64,000 bases of DNA, taken from contig CAJNOJ010000382.1 in assembly GCA_905250025.1 (NCBI GenBank), positions 22,253-86,252 of the forward strand, in the 5' to 3' direction. Below, piece by piece: positions 54,443 to 64,000 of this stretch. Every line of letters starts with the position of its first letter. Positions within the stretch are counted from its first letter, which is position 1. The notes under the pieces were generated by a model, which saw nothing but the letters and a program-made list of their open reading frames with translations, made no database searches and had not been told where the DNA came from. The DNA is from Adineta ricciae (taxonomy: Eukaryota; Rotifera; Eurotatoria; Adinetida; Adinetidae). Made by a program: the position numbers and the translations under genes.

Positions 54443-55378
54443 TTCACGTAAGAAAGATTTGACGACACTATTTAATTTGAATCTAAAATATGAGTAACCG
54501 ATGATACGCTAAAACGTCATGAGTCTGTTTCTGTTGCAGCACAATGTTTTATGGAGCTCGTAGCGAAAGTATACCTTTTATTTCATTACTCTCAAAGTAT
54601 GGATAAGATATGAAAAGAGATAAGCATACGATAGGAAAAGTGAATTCAGTTTTTGTATTTGACGTTATTTAATCTTATTAATTCAATGTTTATGGTAAGT
54701 AGTAGACTCAGGTAACGAATAGGCTGTTTTTTGTTTTCGTTGATGACTTGAAAACAAATTGTTGATTTCTTGATTTTTAGATTTTCGACGTTTCGACTTT
54801 CAACTATGTGGTCATTGTCAAGAGGTAGATGTTGTTTGCAGCTCATTTTCTATTGTACCACCGAAAAATTGAAAAAATCAAAAGTCAGCAATTTGTTTTC
54901 AAGTCATCAACGAAAACAAAGTACAGTCTATTCGTTATCTGAGTCTACTACTTACAATAAATATTGAATTAATACAATTTATCTCATGCTGATCTCTATC
55001 GTCAATATCATTGAAACATATGATATCTTCAATTTTGAATAAAAAAAAGTTATCTAGTCTATTTGACTAATTTTATTCTTTAATTCAACGTCAACACAAC
55101 ACCAGAGATGTACTAGTCACAAAAATTTAATTTCACTATTAATTAACATTCTATGTCATCAGTATTTTTCAAAGATTTCCTACAATCAAGTGCGTCATTT
55201 TGAATTATGCTAAGTATGCTCAAAAAAGAAAAAAAAAACTTTCTTTTTCTCTACAAATGGTCTTGACATAAAGGATAACATCGAAAGCTTTTCTTCTTCT
55301 CTCTTGACGCGTAAACATTTTCTCGTTGAAGAAGAACTCAGTTGATGTAACTCTTCATTTGTTTTATCACCGAACAGA
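54443..55378. other. Divergent promoter region, copy B, with extra 404 bp
   Basis: Shared upstream region of the GTPase and the 7TM receptor. Relative to copy A it carries 54664-55067, bounded by TTTGAC at 54658-54663 and 55062-55067. Inside that block is a MITE-like element (listed separately) plus about 95 bp of other DNA. Confidence 0.7.
54678..54972. mobile_element. MITE-like element with ~90-bp terminal inverted repeats
   Basis: Left arm starts TTCAATGTTTATGGTAAGTA at 54682; the right arm, read on the minus strand from 54968, starts TTCAATATTTATTGTAAGTA. The two arms stay about 90% alike for roughly 90 bases (GTAGACTCAG, AACGAATAG, TTTTCGTTGATGACTTGAAA). Both ends abut TTAA (54678-54681 and 54969-54972), as a piggyBac-type target duplication would. 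The centre has no coding capacity. Absent from copy A. Confidence 0.75.
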
Positions 55379-56418
55379 ATGAGCACAGAATACATTGCAT
55401 CACTTTATTATGCAAAAATGCAATTCGCTCTCTACGTCTCCATTCCGACCTGGTTTGTCTGTCTATTCAGTGAACTGTTCAGCATCATTGTTTTTCTCAG
55501 TCTGAAAACTTTTCGGCGAAGTTCATGCGCATTTTATCTTCTGATCATGTCCGTGTTCAATCTCATTCGATTAGTATTCAGCACATCATTTGTCACTATT
55601 TCAATGGCATTTACAATCAACTGGACTTCGGCTATCATTTTCTACTGTCAAATAAGAAATCTGATCGTGGCCACATGTGTCATCAGCGCTGTAACAATGC
55701 TGTGTTTAGCAATAATTGATCAGTATTTCGCGACTTGTACTCGACCACAGTGGCAGAAATGGTCAAATATTAAAATAGCTTATCGCTTGACAATTATCAT
55801 TTCGACAATTTGGACAGCAAATGGTGTATTGTATATGATCTATTTGCGACAAATGTCACCAATAAATACAGCTGTTTGTATTCCAGTCGATAGAATTTTT
55901 CTTCAATATCATGTTTACGGATATTTTCTAACATTAAGCAATCTTTTCCCATTAATAGCTGTTATTTTTGGCATACTGTCTTATCGAAATGCACGAACAT
56001 TGACGACACGAACGCATCCTCTAGTTAGACGCGAATTAGACAAACAATTGACAGTGATGGTTTTAGTGGAAATTACTGTTTATGTTTTTACTTACTTACC
56101 TTATTCGATTACCAGTGGATTTTTACAACTAAATACAAATCGTGATCCTGTTACTCTCGCACAACTCAATCTAATCAATGCTGTCACACTTACTATCAAT
56201 ATTTTGACGAATGGGGTAATGTATCTCACTGCAAGAAGACAGTCTAACTTGTTTTGAATGTATTTCAGAGTTCTTTTTATACGTATATTTGTGTATCACA
56301 ACGATTCCGTCGACAGGCAAAATATGTTCTATACGATGTCTATATGAATCGATTTCGGCAAAATCGTGTCGAACCCGAACGAGTAACAAATGAAATTTTC
56401 ATTGTCAATATGCTTTAA
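55379..56418 (+). CDS. Rhodopsin-like 7TM receptor, copy B
   Basis: Exons 55379-56215 and 56269-56418; 53-nt intron; 328 residues as in copy A. The intron sequence differs strongly between copies, while the coding tail (SSFYTYICVSQRFRRQAKYV) is preserved, confirming the splice junction. Motifs DQY after helix 3 and NGSSFYTY in helix 7 are kept. Confidence 0.85.
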
Positions 56419-57793
56419 ATCACACCTTATGTATATTCGAATATATTTTAGACAGATGAAGAAGATTAAAAATAAATGGCTTTGCACATTAAACTATAGC
56501 TGCTACATTGCCTTCAATTATCAATTATCGGTCTTCTTTGTTGTTCTCTTCATAGAATGCATTAACACTAATATAATGAAGCTGTTAAATTGAAAAATAT
56601 GTTTGCAAAGCTTTCTCAAAGATAGAGCGTGTAAATTAGGGAATAACTAATTCTGAGTTTATAAAAAGTTTGTATGATTCTGAGGCTAATCTGGAAGTTA
56701 ATTGCTTGTCTTCTGGATCCTGCATTCATTTGATCTCGAAAATAACCAGTGTTTCAATGCATATGTACTTTTACGTGTTCTTTTAATATCTCAATAGAGA
56801 TTCCTTGTGTCAACCTGCGTTTTTAAAGATGTAAAATTTGATTTTCTATCAATTTGCAATATCTATCAAAGGTGAAAATTCATTTAAATTCTTTGGATAA
56901 TGAAAAGTAAAGATTAACAGAATATTGGCAGTTCAACGAAAAACTTTCGAGATTTAAGCGAAGGATCTTGTTCAAAAACAGCCAAAAGATGGCACAATAT
57001 GATAAGCGAAACGGGATCCGTCAGTGCTTCATCATTTCCAGATGACTCTCGTACGTACTATTCGAAAAATGAAAAATAAGATGAAACGCAAAAAGAGAAT
57101 TACTGTTCGACAATTATTATTTAATAATCTCAAAGCTTTTCAAATAAGTATTCATCGGATTCATTATGATGTGGCTTGGCGCATGTTTGAAAGGAATCAC
57201 ATTCTCGGTCATTTTCCAGCATTTCTGGCCAAAGATCGTTGGGCAATAGATGGTTCGCATACGGGATCCACTGGCTAAAGTAAATGAATACAACCGAGTA
57301 AAAGCATACGATCTCTGTAGAATATTAGATTTTGCATCTTAGGACAAATTCAGGCCAATGCAATGAATTCTGATTGAGATATTGAAAAGATACGTAGAGA
57401 GAGATTTGTCAGTGTGAAAGTACAGAACAAGACTTGAATGCAGTTCATAATGATGAACGTTTCATTATAGTTTCAAAGGTCGATCAATCTGGAAGAACGG
57501 CACGTGTTCTTCTCTGTGAGTAAGAAAGATTACACTCAGATTAGTCCTTTTTTTCTTATATTCTATAATAGGAAGTGCTTTTTCTTTTTTTCAAATAGAG
57601 AGCGAGAAGAAAAAGCTGTCTTCCTCTTTCTCCTCCATTCCATCGTCCGTTTGCATTTTCTTTTAACTAAGATTTGTTTCTGCCAGCTAGAAGCTGCTCA
57701 AGCTTCAATACACTTCTAGATTTCATAAAAGGGAAACCACCAACGTTGCTGTAGTTGAAATATCTCATTATCTTTTTAAAGAAAACTTCAGCA
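56419..57793. other. Intergenic with transposase relic, copy B
   Basis: Counterpart of 17309-18737. Apart from the relic at 56950-57278 no gene is recognised; a purine-rich stretch lies at 57597-57612. Confidence 0.5.
56950..57278 (+). pseudogene. Decayed Tc1/IS630-type transposase fragment, copy B
   Basis: Less damaged than copy A: SKTAKRWHNMISETGSV in one frame, then RTIRKMKNKMKRKKRITVRQ continuing to HYDVAWRMFERNH in another. This looks like the two helix-turn-helix parts of a Tc1/IS630 transposase N-terminus. The DDE domain is absent. Family call by pattern only. Confidence 0.5.
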
Positions 57794-58956
57794 ATGATAT
57801 CTAGATGTAAAATATGTGAAGCACCAGCACAAGGTGTTTATTATGGATGCATCGCGTGTAAATCATGCAAAACATTCTTTAAACGAAACGCCGAGAAACA
57901 GGTTAGTTGACGCGCTGCATTGCTCGGAGATATTGTGCTTGTTTTTAGAGACTACGTCGATGTCTGTATGGGAATAATTGTCATATAAATATTAGTAATG
58001 GACATATATGTACATGTTGTCGATTGAAGAAATGCCTGGAGAACGGTATGGATACAACCAGATTTCGAGAGTCTTGGAAAAACTCAAAGCAGAACAAATT
58101 GATGGCACAAAACTCGAATATAATCACACTTAAAACGCCTGAAAAGGTTCGACACATTCCTATTCTTTAGCGAATCGTGAATCTTTTTTATCTGTAATTT
58201 CAGCTGGCAACTTTAAATCTACTGACAGCAGATCAATCAGGTTTGACCAGCGATCAATGGAAACTTCTTTCGAATTTGTTACAATGTTATGACGAATATA
58301 GTGGATTATTAATTGGTCGAAATTACATGTATGAACAAAACAAATTTCCTGTTAAACTACGCTATAAGCCTGTAACAGTAATTGAGTTAATCACTTCATT
58401 AATGCGTCAGAACCCTCTGCTGTACATCAATAATCGAGATTTCATTGATCTATCGGAAAATGACCGTGCACTTCTATTGGATAACACTCTTGTCTACACA
58501 ACAACAAGTTCTGTGAACTTTATTCATTCTCAGATTGGGCTCAATGATTTACCTGTTTTTCTCGAGGCTGTCGGACTGATTAGTCATCCAAGTTACATTC
58601 CAACTGTTCAACAAGTTGCTCATCGTATAGTTCCGGATAGTGTCATCATGAAATTGTTGCTCGCCATCATCTCCTTCTCAACCGTGCAATATACGGTCTA
58701 TCGAGACGAACCTCCGCGAAATCTATCGAACATCGGCCGGATCCTAAAAATTCAAGACGAATACGTTGACTTAGCATGGCGATACTTAGTCTACACATAC
58801 AAATTTGAATGGACAGTGAAGTATTTTTCCGATCTGTTACGATTTTTATTTGTTATACACGATGGTGTAAGAAAATCTGAGGAAGTTAAATGGTACACAA
58901 ATACAATTGATTCTTTAACTCAACAAACAAAAGACGTTCTTACTGTTAAAGACTAG
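57794..58956 (+). CDS. Divergent nuclear receptor, copy B
   Basis: Exons 57794-57901, 57949-58146 and 58204-58956; 352 residues. It is one residue shorter than copy A: three bases in zinc module 2 are absent, so the spacing is C-x5-C-x9-C-x2-C (CHINISNGHICTCC), the canonical form. Module 1 and the P-box CKSCK are identical to A. The LBD differs by only a handful of residues. A nuclear transcription factor of unknown ligand. Confidence 0.85.
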
Positions 58957-59450
58957 ATGTTGTATACCATGTATTTCTATTCTTTTTCTCAGTTGTTTAA
59001 CTCAATATACACCATGATCGTAATCGTCAGCTATTGAAGTTTCTAAAGTTTCATTCGAACCTGAATGTGCGAATTTAAAATATCGAAAAAAAAGTTAAAT
59101 TTCTATAGATTCCTCGTTGATAGGACGCTGATTCACCAGAAGAACTATTATGGTCGAAAGAAAAACACGTGCTCTTTCACAGAATAAGACAAGTTTAATG
59201 GGTCGATTTATTTCCTATAGAGCGAGGTACTGTCTGCGCACAGTCACATGAAAGAGAGGAAAAAATGATATTGTGTTATTTCTTTTCTCTTCTATCTTCT
59301 TTAGAAAATTTGCTACTAAAACATAAAAGAAAGTTTAAGTTCGCAATAAAACCAGAGCTTACGAAAGGAATAATAGTTCGATTCTTTTTTTAAAGTCCAA
59401 AATGGTTCATTTTGAAAAGCTTTTTTGCATTCTATAGACAAGAGAATAAA
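58957..59450. other. Intergenic between nuclear receptor and its pseudogene, copy B
   Basis: AT-rich, similar to 19905-20426 with indels; no gene recognised. Confidence 0.5.
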
Positions 59451-59940
59451 ATGCTACTTGTTGTTTTTATGGATGTATCACATGTAAATCGCGCAAAATG
59501 TTTTTCAGAAGAAACGCCAAGAAACAGGTCAATTCACAAGACCGTTGTTCGCCTCTTCATTCGACAGGTTTGATTCTATTGGATGCACCTCAATATCGTT
59601 AGGATGGCAGTTGTTATGTGAATAATCGACATATCTGTGGTTTTTGCCGATTAATGAAATGTTTTACAAATGGAATGATAGCTGTCAGATGTCGAGTCAA
59701 AGAAAAAAAGTCGATGACAGCAAAATCAACTGTCGTCGTGTTGAGAATGTCCGACAAGGTTCGACGAATCGTCAACTTTTCGCTATCTATAACTTTAATT
59801 AGCTACTTTGAATCGATTTGCCGGAAATCAATCAGATTTGACTAGCGAACAAGGCGAGCTTGTTTCAAATTCTATACATTATTATGATGAGTCTAGTAGA
59901 TTAATAAATGGTCGCAACTACAGTACATTAAGTTCCGTGA
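59451..59940 (+). pseudogene. Nuclear-receptor pseudogene, copy B (more decayed)
   Basis: The DBD exon has lost its start and first Cys pair, and in the P-box the sequence reads CKSRKMFFRRN, so a zinc-binding Cys has become Arg. Module 2 (NNRHICGFCRLMKCFTNGM) is still readable, with the same preceding TAG as in copy A. The LBD remnant is shorter: after SRLINGRNY it is deleted up to the sequence TACATTAAGTTC. Shared and private lesions together show decay began before the A/B split and continued. Confidence 0.8.
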
Positions 59941-59970
59941 ACTTCTTTTTATTTGATAGTTTCAAAGAAA

Positions 59971-60930
59971 CTAGATACGCAAAGTGATATTCGGATGAGT
60001 TTTGCTAAATTCCATTCGTAGTGTTTGAATTTCTTCCGAGGAGAACATATTGTTATTAAGATAAAGTTCCGCAAGGTATTTTAATTTGAAAATACTTCGT
60101 GGCAAATGAACGAGTTTGTTATGAGACAAATCCAGATGATAGAGTCTTTGCAGTTTGTCAATCGTGCTCGGAATCGATATCAGCGTTGTATTTCGCAGTT
60201 CCAGAATAGCGAGATAAGTGAAAGAATCGATTGAACTTATATCTTTCAACGGATTATTGTTCATCCGAAGAATTGCCAGACTAGTCGGAGTTTTGAAAAA
60301 TGGTATTTCGGTGAAGAGATTATCAGCAACATGTAAGCAATCCACATCGGTTCGAAATCCTTCGATTTTTGACAAACGGTTGTTGTCAAGGTAAATATGT
60401 CGCAGGTATGGCATGTTACTCAGACTGGGAATCTCGGAGAGTGAACAATTCGTGAAGGTTAATGAGTAGAGATGAATGAGAGACGAAAATTGATTAGTTA
60501 AATTCATAATGGATGAGTTCAAAATTTCAATGGTGTTCAATTGTTGTAAGTTTGCCAAACTATCGGGTACAATGCCTAATAGGAAAGCTCAGTTGAACTC
60601 CAAACAACATGTTTTCATCTTACCATATGGGAAAGCACCGTTTACAATCGTCAGTCCGGTCAATTTTTTCAAGCAAAAGAGACTTTCAGGAATAGGAGTG
60701 TTTCCATCGAGTAGTGAAAGTGAAGAAACAAAAGTATTCGCTCTGTCCATAGTCACCGTGTTGCTAGCCGGATAATTCAACATTGGGTTGATCTTGATAT
60801 GAAATGGAAAATCCAATAACACTTCATAGTCACTTGTATAGTGTGAACAATCGATTTTGAGTGATTCGTTGGTAGTTGTATACGTAACCAAGGTACATGA
60901 TATCAGAAAAAGAATCCTGTAGACAGCCAT
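59971..60930 (-). CDS. Secreted leucine-rich-repeat protein 1, copy B
   Basis: Exons 60930-60624 and 60575-59971; 303 residues, exon lengths identical to copy A. Signal peptide MAVYRILFLISCTLVTYTTT; repeats such as LRHIYLDNNRLSKIEGF conserved. Differences concentrate in the N-terminal Cys region and first repeats. Confidence 0.85.
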
Positions 60931-61034
60931 TTATTTTTCTCTTTTCGAACGTCGTACAAAAAATGAATTTAGGATTAATAGAACATGAATGTCGGCAGTT
61001 TGGTTGATATTTATGTTGTTAAATGACATACTTA

Positions 61035-62011
61035 TTAAATACGCAGAGTGATATTTGGATGACTCATATTAAAATACGTTTTGATTGTTTCGATTTCTTG
61101 ATCGGAGAATGAATTGTTATTAACGAAGAGTGTGTTGAGTTTGTTTAATTCGAGAATATTGAATGGTAGATAAAACAAGTCGTTGTAAGATAAATCGAGA
61201 TGCTCAAGTTTTTGCAGTTTGTTAATCGTCGGTGGAATGGAGGTGATAGTTGTATTGTGAAGATCAACTCGCTCTAAGTTGATAAATGAATCAAGTTTGA
61301 TGATATTTCGTAAAGGATTATTATTCATGGTAAGTTCTTCGACGTATGCGGGCATTTTCACAGTCGGTATTTCAGAGAAGAGATTGTTCGAGAGTGACAA
61401 TCTGAGAATGTCCCCGTCTAATCCATCAAGTTTCGATAGATGATTGTGATCAAGTTCAATATGCCATACTTTCGACAAATTAGTTAGATTCGGTAGTTGT
61501 GGAAGTGAACAATTGACCAAGGTCAACCAATAGAGATGCTTTAAAGACGTTAATTGATTCGTCATTTTAGTAATCGTCGTGTTGATAATTTCAAGGCGTC
61601 GTAAAATTTGCAGATTTGCCAGACTGTCCGGAAGTATGTCTAAGAAAAACGTACATTTGATACTGATAGAGACTAACGAAAAAGCTTGTCACCGTCAGTA
61701 AAGACCATATGTTTGATGATTAAATATTGAAGTTCCTTCAAACAGAAGATACTCTCAGGAACAACACCATTTGGTTCGACGAGCGTCAGTGAATTGACAA
61801 CACGTTCTGCCGGATGCATCGTAGCTATGCTTTCATTCGCATAAATTCTTTCTGGATTGATTAAAACGGGAAACGGAAGCTGCCTGAGAATTTCATAGTC
61901 ATTAAGATAATGTTCACAACCGAGAGATGGTGATCGGGGAAACACAGCATCACTATATTTCACCGTGCAATAGAAGATGACGTATAGAACAACGATTTTA
62001 CATTCAGTCAT
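61035..62011 (-). CDS. Secreted leucine-rich-repeat protein 2, copy B
   Basis: Exons 62011-61693 and 61639-61035; 307 residues as in copy A. The residue formed over the splice junction is Asp here (DDILPDSLANLQ) rather than Gly. LRR consensus segments (VWHIELDHNHLSKLDGL, LEHLDLSYNDLFYLPFNIL) are conserved. Secreted; ligand unknown. Confidence 0.85.
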
Positions 62012-62088
62012 TTGTTTCAACAATCGATTAATCCTTTATTTCTTATTTAGATTCGTTTGGTATATTTGCGTACTACTTTGGATTAATG

Positions 62089-62294
62089 TCAAACACGTTT
62101 TATATGTCGAATTTCTTTAGTGGGAGAAAAAGAGAAAGCGACACTAAGTTGCTGAGTTCCTGTGCAAGAATTGAGTAATTGATTCACATCTTCTAGCGAA
62201 GAATTCGTTCTTGATATGACCAACTGTTCAGCAGTCGAACCCATTATGTACGAATATCCATAGTCATTTTCATTTTCGGATTTTATTGTATAAA
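62089..62294 (-). pseudogene. Orphan lipocalin-like terminal exon
   Basis: Directly after an acceptor-like TTTGCTGTAG on the minus strand a frame of about 68 codons runs to a stop: VYTIKSENENDYGYSYIMGS, TAEQLVISRTNSSLEDVNQL and LNSCTGTQ. The pattern Y-SYIMG...LVISRT...LEDVNQLL matches the C-terminal strand and helix of lipocalins of the ApoD/Blc type. No other lipocalin exon lies upstream; the next gene is the unrelated 170-residue protein. Copy A keeps only about 50 bases of the 3' end. Probably the last piece of a lost gene. Confidence 0.5.
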
Positions 62295-62359
62295 CTACAG
62301 CAAAGAGAGAGAGAGAGAGGGTTCATAATAGTAAGTTGATGTATACGAAATTTGATATC

Positions 62360-62881
62360 TCATTGATTTTTTCGTAGTTTATATGTAGTATACCAATACG
62401 TCATTTCATCGGAATTTGGAAACGTCTTGGTTCTTCGCTGAGTTGTTTCTTGATCCATGCTGGTACCTAAGCATGGTCTTCCTTTCGGGACAGCATCACA
62501 CCAAGCATGACCTGCTTGTTTGGGTTTTGTTTTAATATGTATTTCAAAACCAATATGCTTCTTTTGTTGACTGCCTTCAGGAGGTATGTCAGCATCGATA
62601 GTAAAGCGAACTTTCCATTCATGTCCAAGAGGAAATACTGATGTTCGCTTGTTAATTATTCCTTCAAATTCGGCGTCAACTTGTACGACTCCTTCGTTGA
62701 TATGTTTGTGAAAATTAACGAACGCTTCGCATGATTCTAATTCTTCTATAATGGCTCGTTGTGCTGCATTTGTAATTATGCCGTCAGCGAAGTTGTCAAG
62801 ATGTTGACCCATGACTTGGATTATATCTCGATTTGCTGCTTCCAAACTTGAAGCATCCCAATCATAAACAGTCTGTGCCAT
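62360..62881 (-). CDS. Unknown conserved protein, copy B, 173 residues
   Basis: Begins MAQTVYDWDASSLEAANRD. The core (HEWKVRFTIDADIPPEG, KHIGFEIHIKTKPKQAGHAW) is nearly identical to copy A. One added Ala-type residue (WCDAVPKGRP) and a different end (LRKNQ). The sequence upstream is out of frame with A, so this ATG is the shared start. Family not recognised. Confidence 0.7.
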   Translation of the reverse strand: MAQTVYDWDASSLEAANRDIIQVMGQHLDNFADGIITNAAQRAIIEELESCEAFVNFHKHINEGVVQVDAEFEGIINKRTSVFPLGHEWKVRFTIDADIPPEGSQQKKHIGFEIHIKTKPKQAGHAWCDAVPKGRPCLGTSMDQETTQRRTKTFPNSDEMTYWYTTYKLRKNQ

Positions 62882-63458
62882 TTCAGTCGTGATTATTTCT
62901 GATCTTCTGATGATGAAAATTAACAGTAAAGTATGTTATTAGCAATATATCACGCGTATTTATATGCAGCGACGTTGTTTGGTATTTTCCAATGGATGTT
63001 GTTCTATATGCGCTGACGTACGATCGTTGTCGATAATTTTCTTTCCTCCAGTAGACAAATGTGGGTCGTGTATCAGAACGATGCGAGTTTTGGTAAGACG
63101 AAGTAAATACGTCACTGAGCCCGAGAATGAATGATTCACATGCAGGAACATTCCAACACGTTGTCTTAGAAAAGATTGATATCAGCTCCAAATAAACTAA
63201 CTACTTTTATGAACAGAGATCATATGGAATTTGTACATGCTATAAATCAATGGCACTGCATCCACCGTTAACAATCTTATAGACATTTGTTACGTTCCAT
63301 GTGAATAGACGATTTGCGTCTTTCGAAAAATTTGTATTCTTATATTTTTACTTGTACGATGTTATTTATTACTATAACAACGATAACAATATCAACAAAG
63401 ATATCGAAAACCTAATATTATCACACTTCTCGAGTTATTGTAATCGATATTAACCATT
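62882..63458. other. Upstream region of the unknown gene, copy B
   Basis: Counterpart of 23868-24425. The minus-strand frame (63151-62960, MFLHVNHSF...) is open here too but with many residue-changing differences. No gene is called. Confidence 0.45.
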
Positions 63459-63640
63459 TCATTCCCAATCAACTTCGAATTTTTGCACTCGATTATTCTC
63501 AGTATCAGCAACAATGAAGATTTCCGTGCCTATAGAATCGTATATCATGTGGTTCACTTAAATATCCCACCCATCTTCCTTTACCATTCTCATCAATAAG
63601 AACTTCATCTTATTTGTCTCCTTAATACCATCATAGAATT
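63459..63640 (-). pseudogene. NHL-repeat gene fragment, copy B
   Basis: Same remnant as 24426-24600, with one extra base (CAATGAAGATTTCC against CAATGAGATTTCC) that shifts the frame. Homology with copy A ends 26 bases further, at 63666. Confidence 0.6.
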
Positions 63641-63666
63641 CGGTTATTTTCTGAGTCGGCGATATA

Positions 63667-64000
63667 CAATTGACCTATTGCTTATTCTTAGGGATAAAGT
63701 AATCAACTTTCATTATTTACTCCATCAAAACTAGTTTGCTCTACCACATCCTTTAGACATTTCATCGCCCGATTCTTCACAGAATCTGAGATGTGGTGAG
63801 TAAAATTATCGTCAACTCCCATGTAAACACCAGACGCAGGATAAACGCGTTCAGGCGCATATGACTTTCAAAGTCGCACCTAGACGCGGTTTAAAGTCAA
63901 TTTTATCGCGTTCAAATGCGTATTACTATAGAAGTGCATCTGGACGCAAAATGAAATAATTTTCCGTTGCATGTTGACGCAATTTTGTGTATAGTCGCGT
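63667..64000. repeat. Sequence beyond the copy B boundary with degenerate GACGC repeats
   Basis: Unrelated to the sequence after copy A. From about 63830 to the window end there are several units around GACGC / GCGTC spaced 20-40 bases (GACGCAGG, GCGTTCAGGCGC, TAGACGCGG, GCGTTCAAATGCG, TGGACGC, TTGACGC, GTCGCGT). It may be a decayed minisatellite or an element end, cut by the window. Confidence 0.5.

Larger units (their letters stand above)
38615..63666 (+). repeat. Copy B of the ~25 kb direct repeat
   Basis: Collinear with 1-24632, same orientation. It is about 420 bp longer, mainly through the 404-bp segment at 54664-55067 and about 190 bp at 62110-62340 that copy A lacks, partly offset by small indels. 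Homology ends at 63666. Its left limit may extend further than 38615, because copy A is cut by the window start. Confidence 0.95.

Noticed and set aside
1-64000. CRISPR arrays, bacterial operons or phage genes
   Set aside because: Introns in nearly every gene, eukaryotic domain families and absence of regularly spaced repeats exclude a prokaryotic origin.

Overview
The window looks like nuclear DNA of a bdelloid rotifer, probably Adineta or a close relative. The reasons are its very short GT-AG introns (mostly 47-60 nt), its AT-rich compact gene layout, and several protein types known to be expanded in bdelloids: divergent rhodopsin-like receptors, NHL-repeat proteins, TPR/ADP-ribosyltransferase proteins and divergent nuclear receptors. 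The species call is inference. Many gene models below were built by joining exons by eye. For every paired gene the spliced lengths come out in frame in both copies, which supports the models.

The dominant structure is a direct repeat of about 25 kb. Positions 1-24632 (copy A, cut off by the window start) and 38615-63666 (copy B) are collinear, in the same orientation, and about 4% different in coding sequence (about 21 of 518 residues differ in the first gene by eye count). Each copy carries, in order: an F-box protein; a secreted Cys-rich protein; three tandem paralogues of a membrane protein with a Cys-rich ectodomain; a POT/PTR peptide transporter (minus); a PMP22/claudin-like tetraspan protein (minus); a small protein whose start codon sits alone in its first exon (minus); a P-loop GTPase with a possible N-myristoylation start (minus); a 7TM receptor; a decayed transposase; a nuclear receptor; a nuclear-receptor pseudogene; two secreted LRR proteins (minus); a 170-residue unknown protein (minus); and an NHL-repeat fragment. 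All these intact genes are open in both copies. Several lesions are shared by both copies and so predate the split; others are private to one copy.

Between the copies lies about 14 kb of single-copy sequence (24633-38614). It looks like an accessory region. It holds degenerate short repeats, a probable solo LTR, a 45-bp tandem duplication, an orphan multi-pass membrane protein, a decayed ART/TPR pseudogene, a 7TM receptor, a retrotransposon-like 3' tail, a decayed 2-O-sulfotransferase pseudogene, and a 1080-residue receptor that joins a secreted NHL beta-propeller, three beta-rich repeats and a 7TM domain.

The level of divergence between A and B is what is known for allelic copies in Adineta vaga. 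Two alleles placed head-to-tail on one molecule would be a striking chromosome structure. An assembly that joined two haplotypes would give the same picture, and one ambiguous base (N at 24875) lies close to the A breakpoint. Long reads across 24.6 kb and 38.5 kb would decide.
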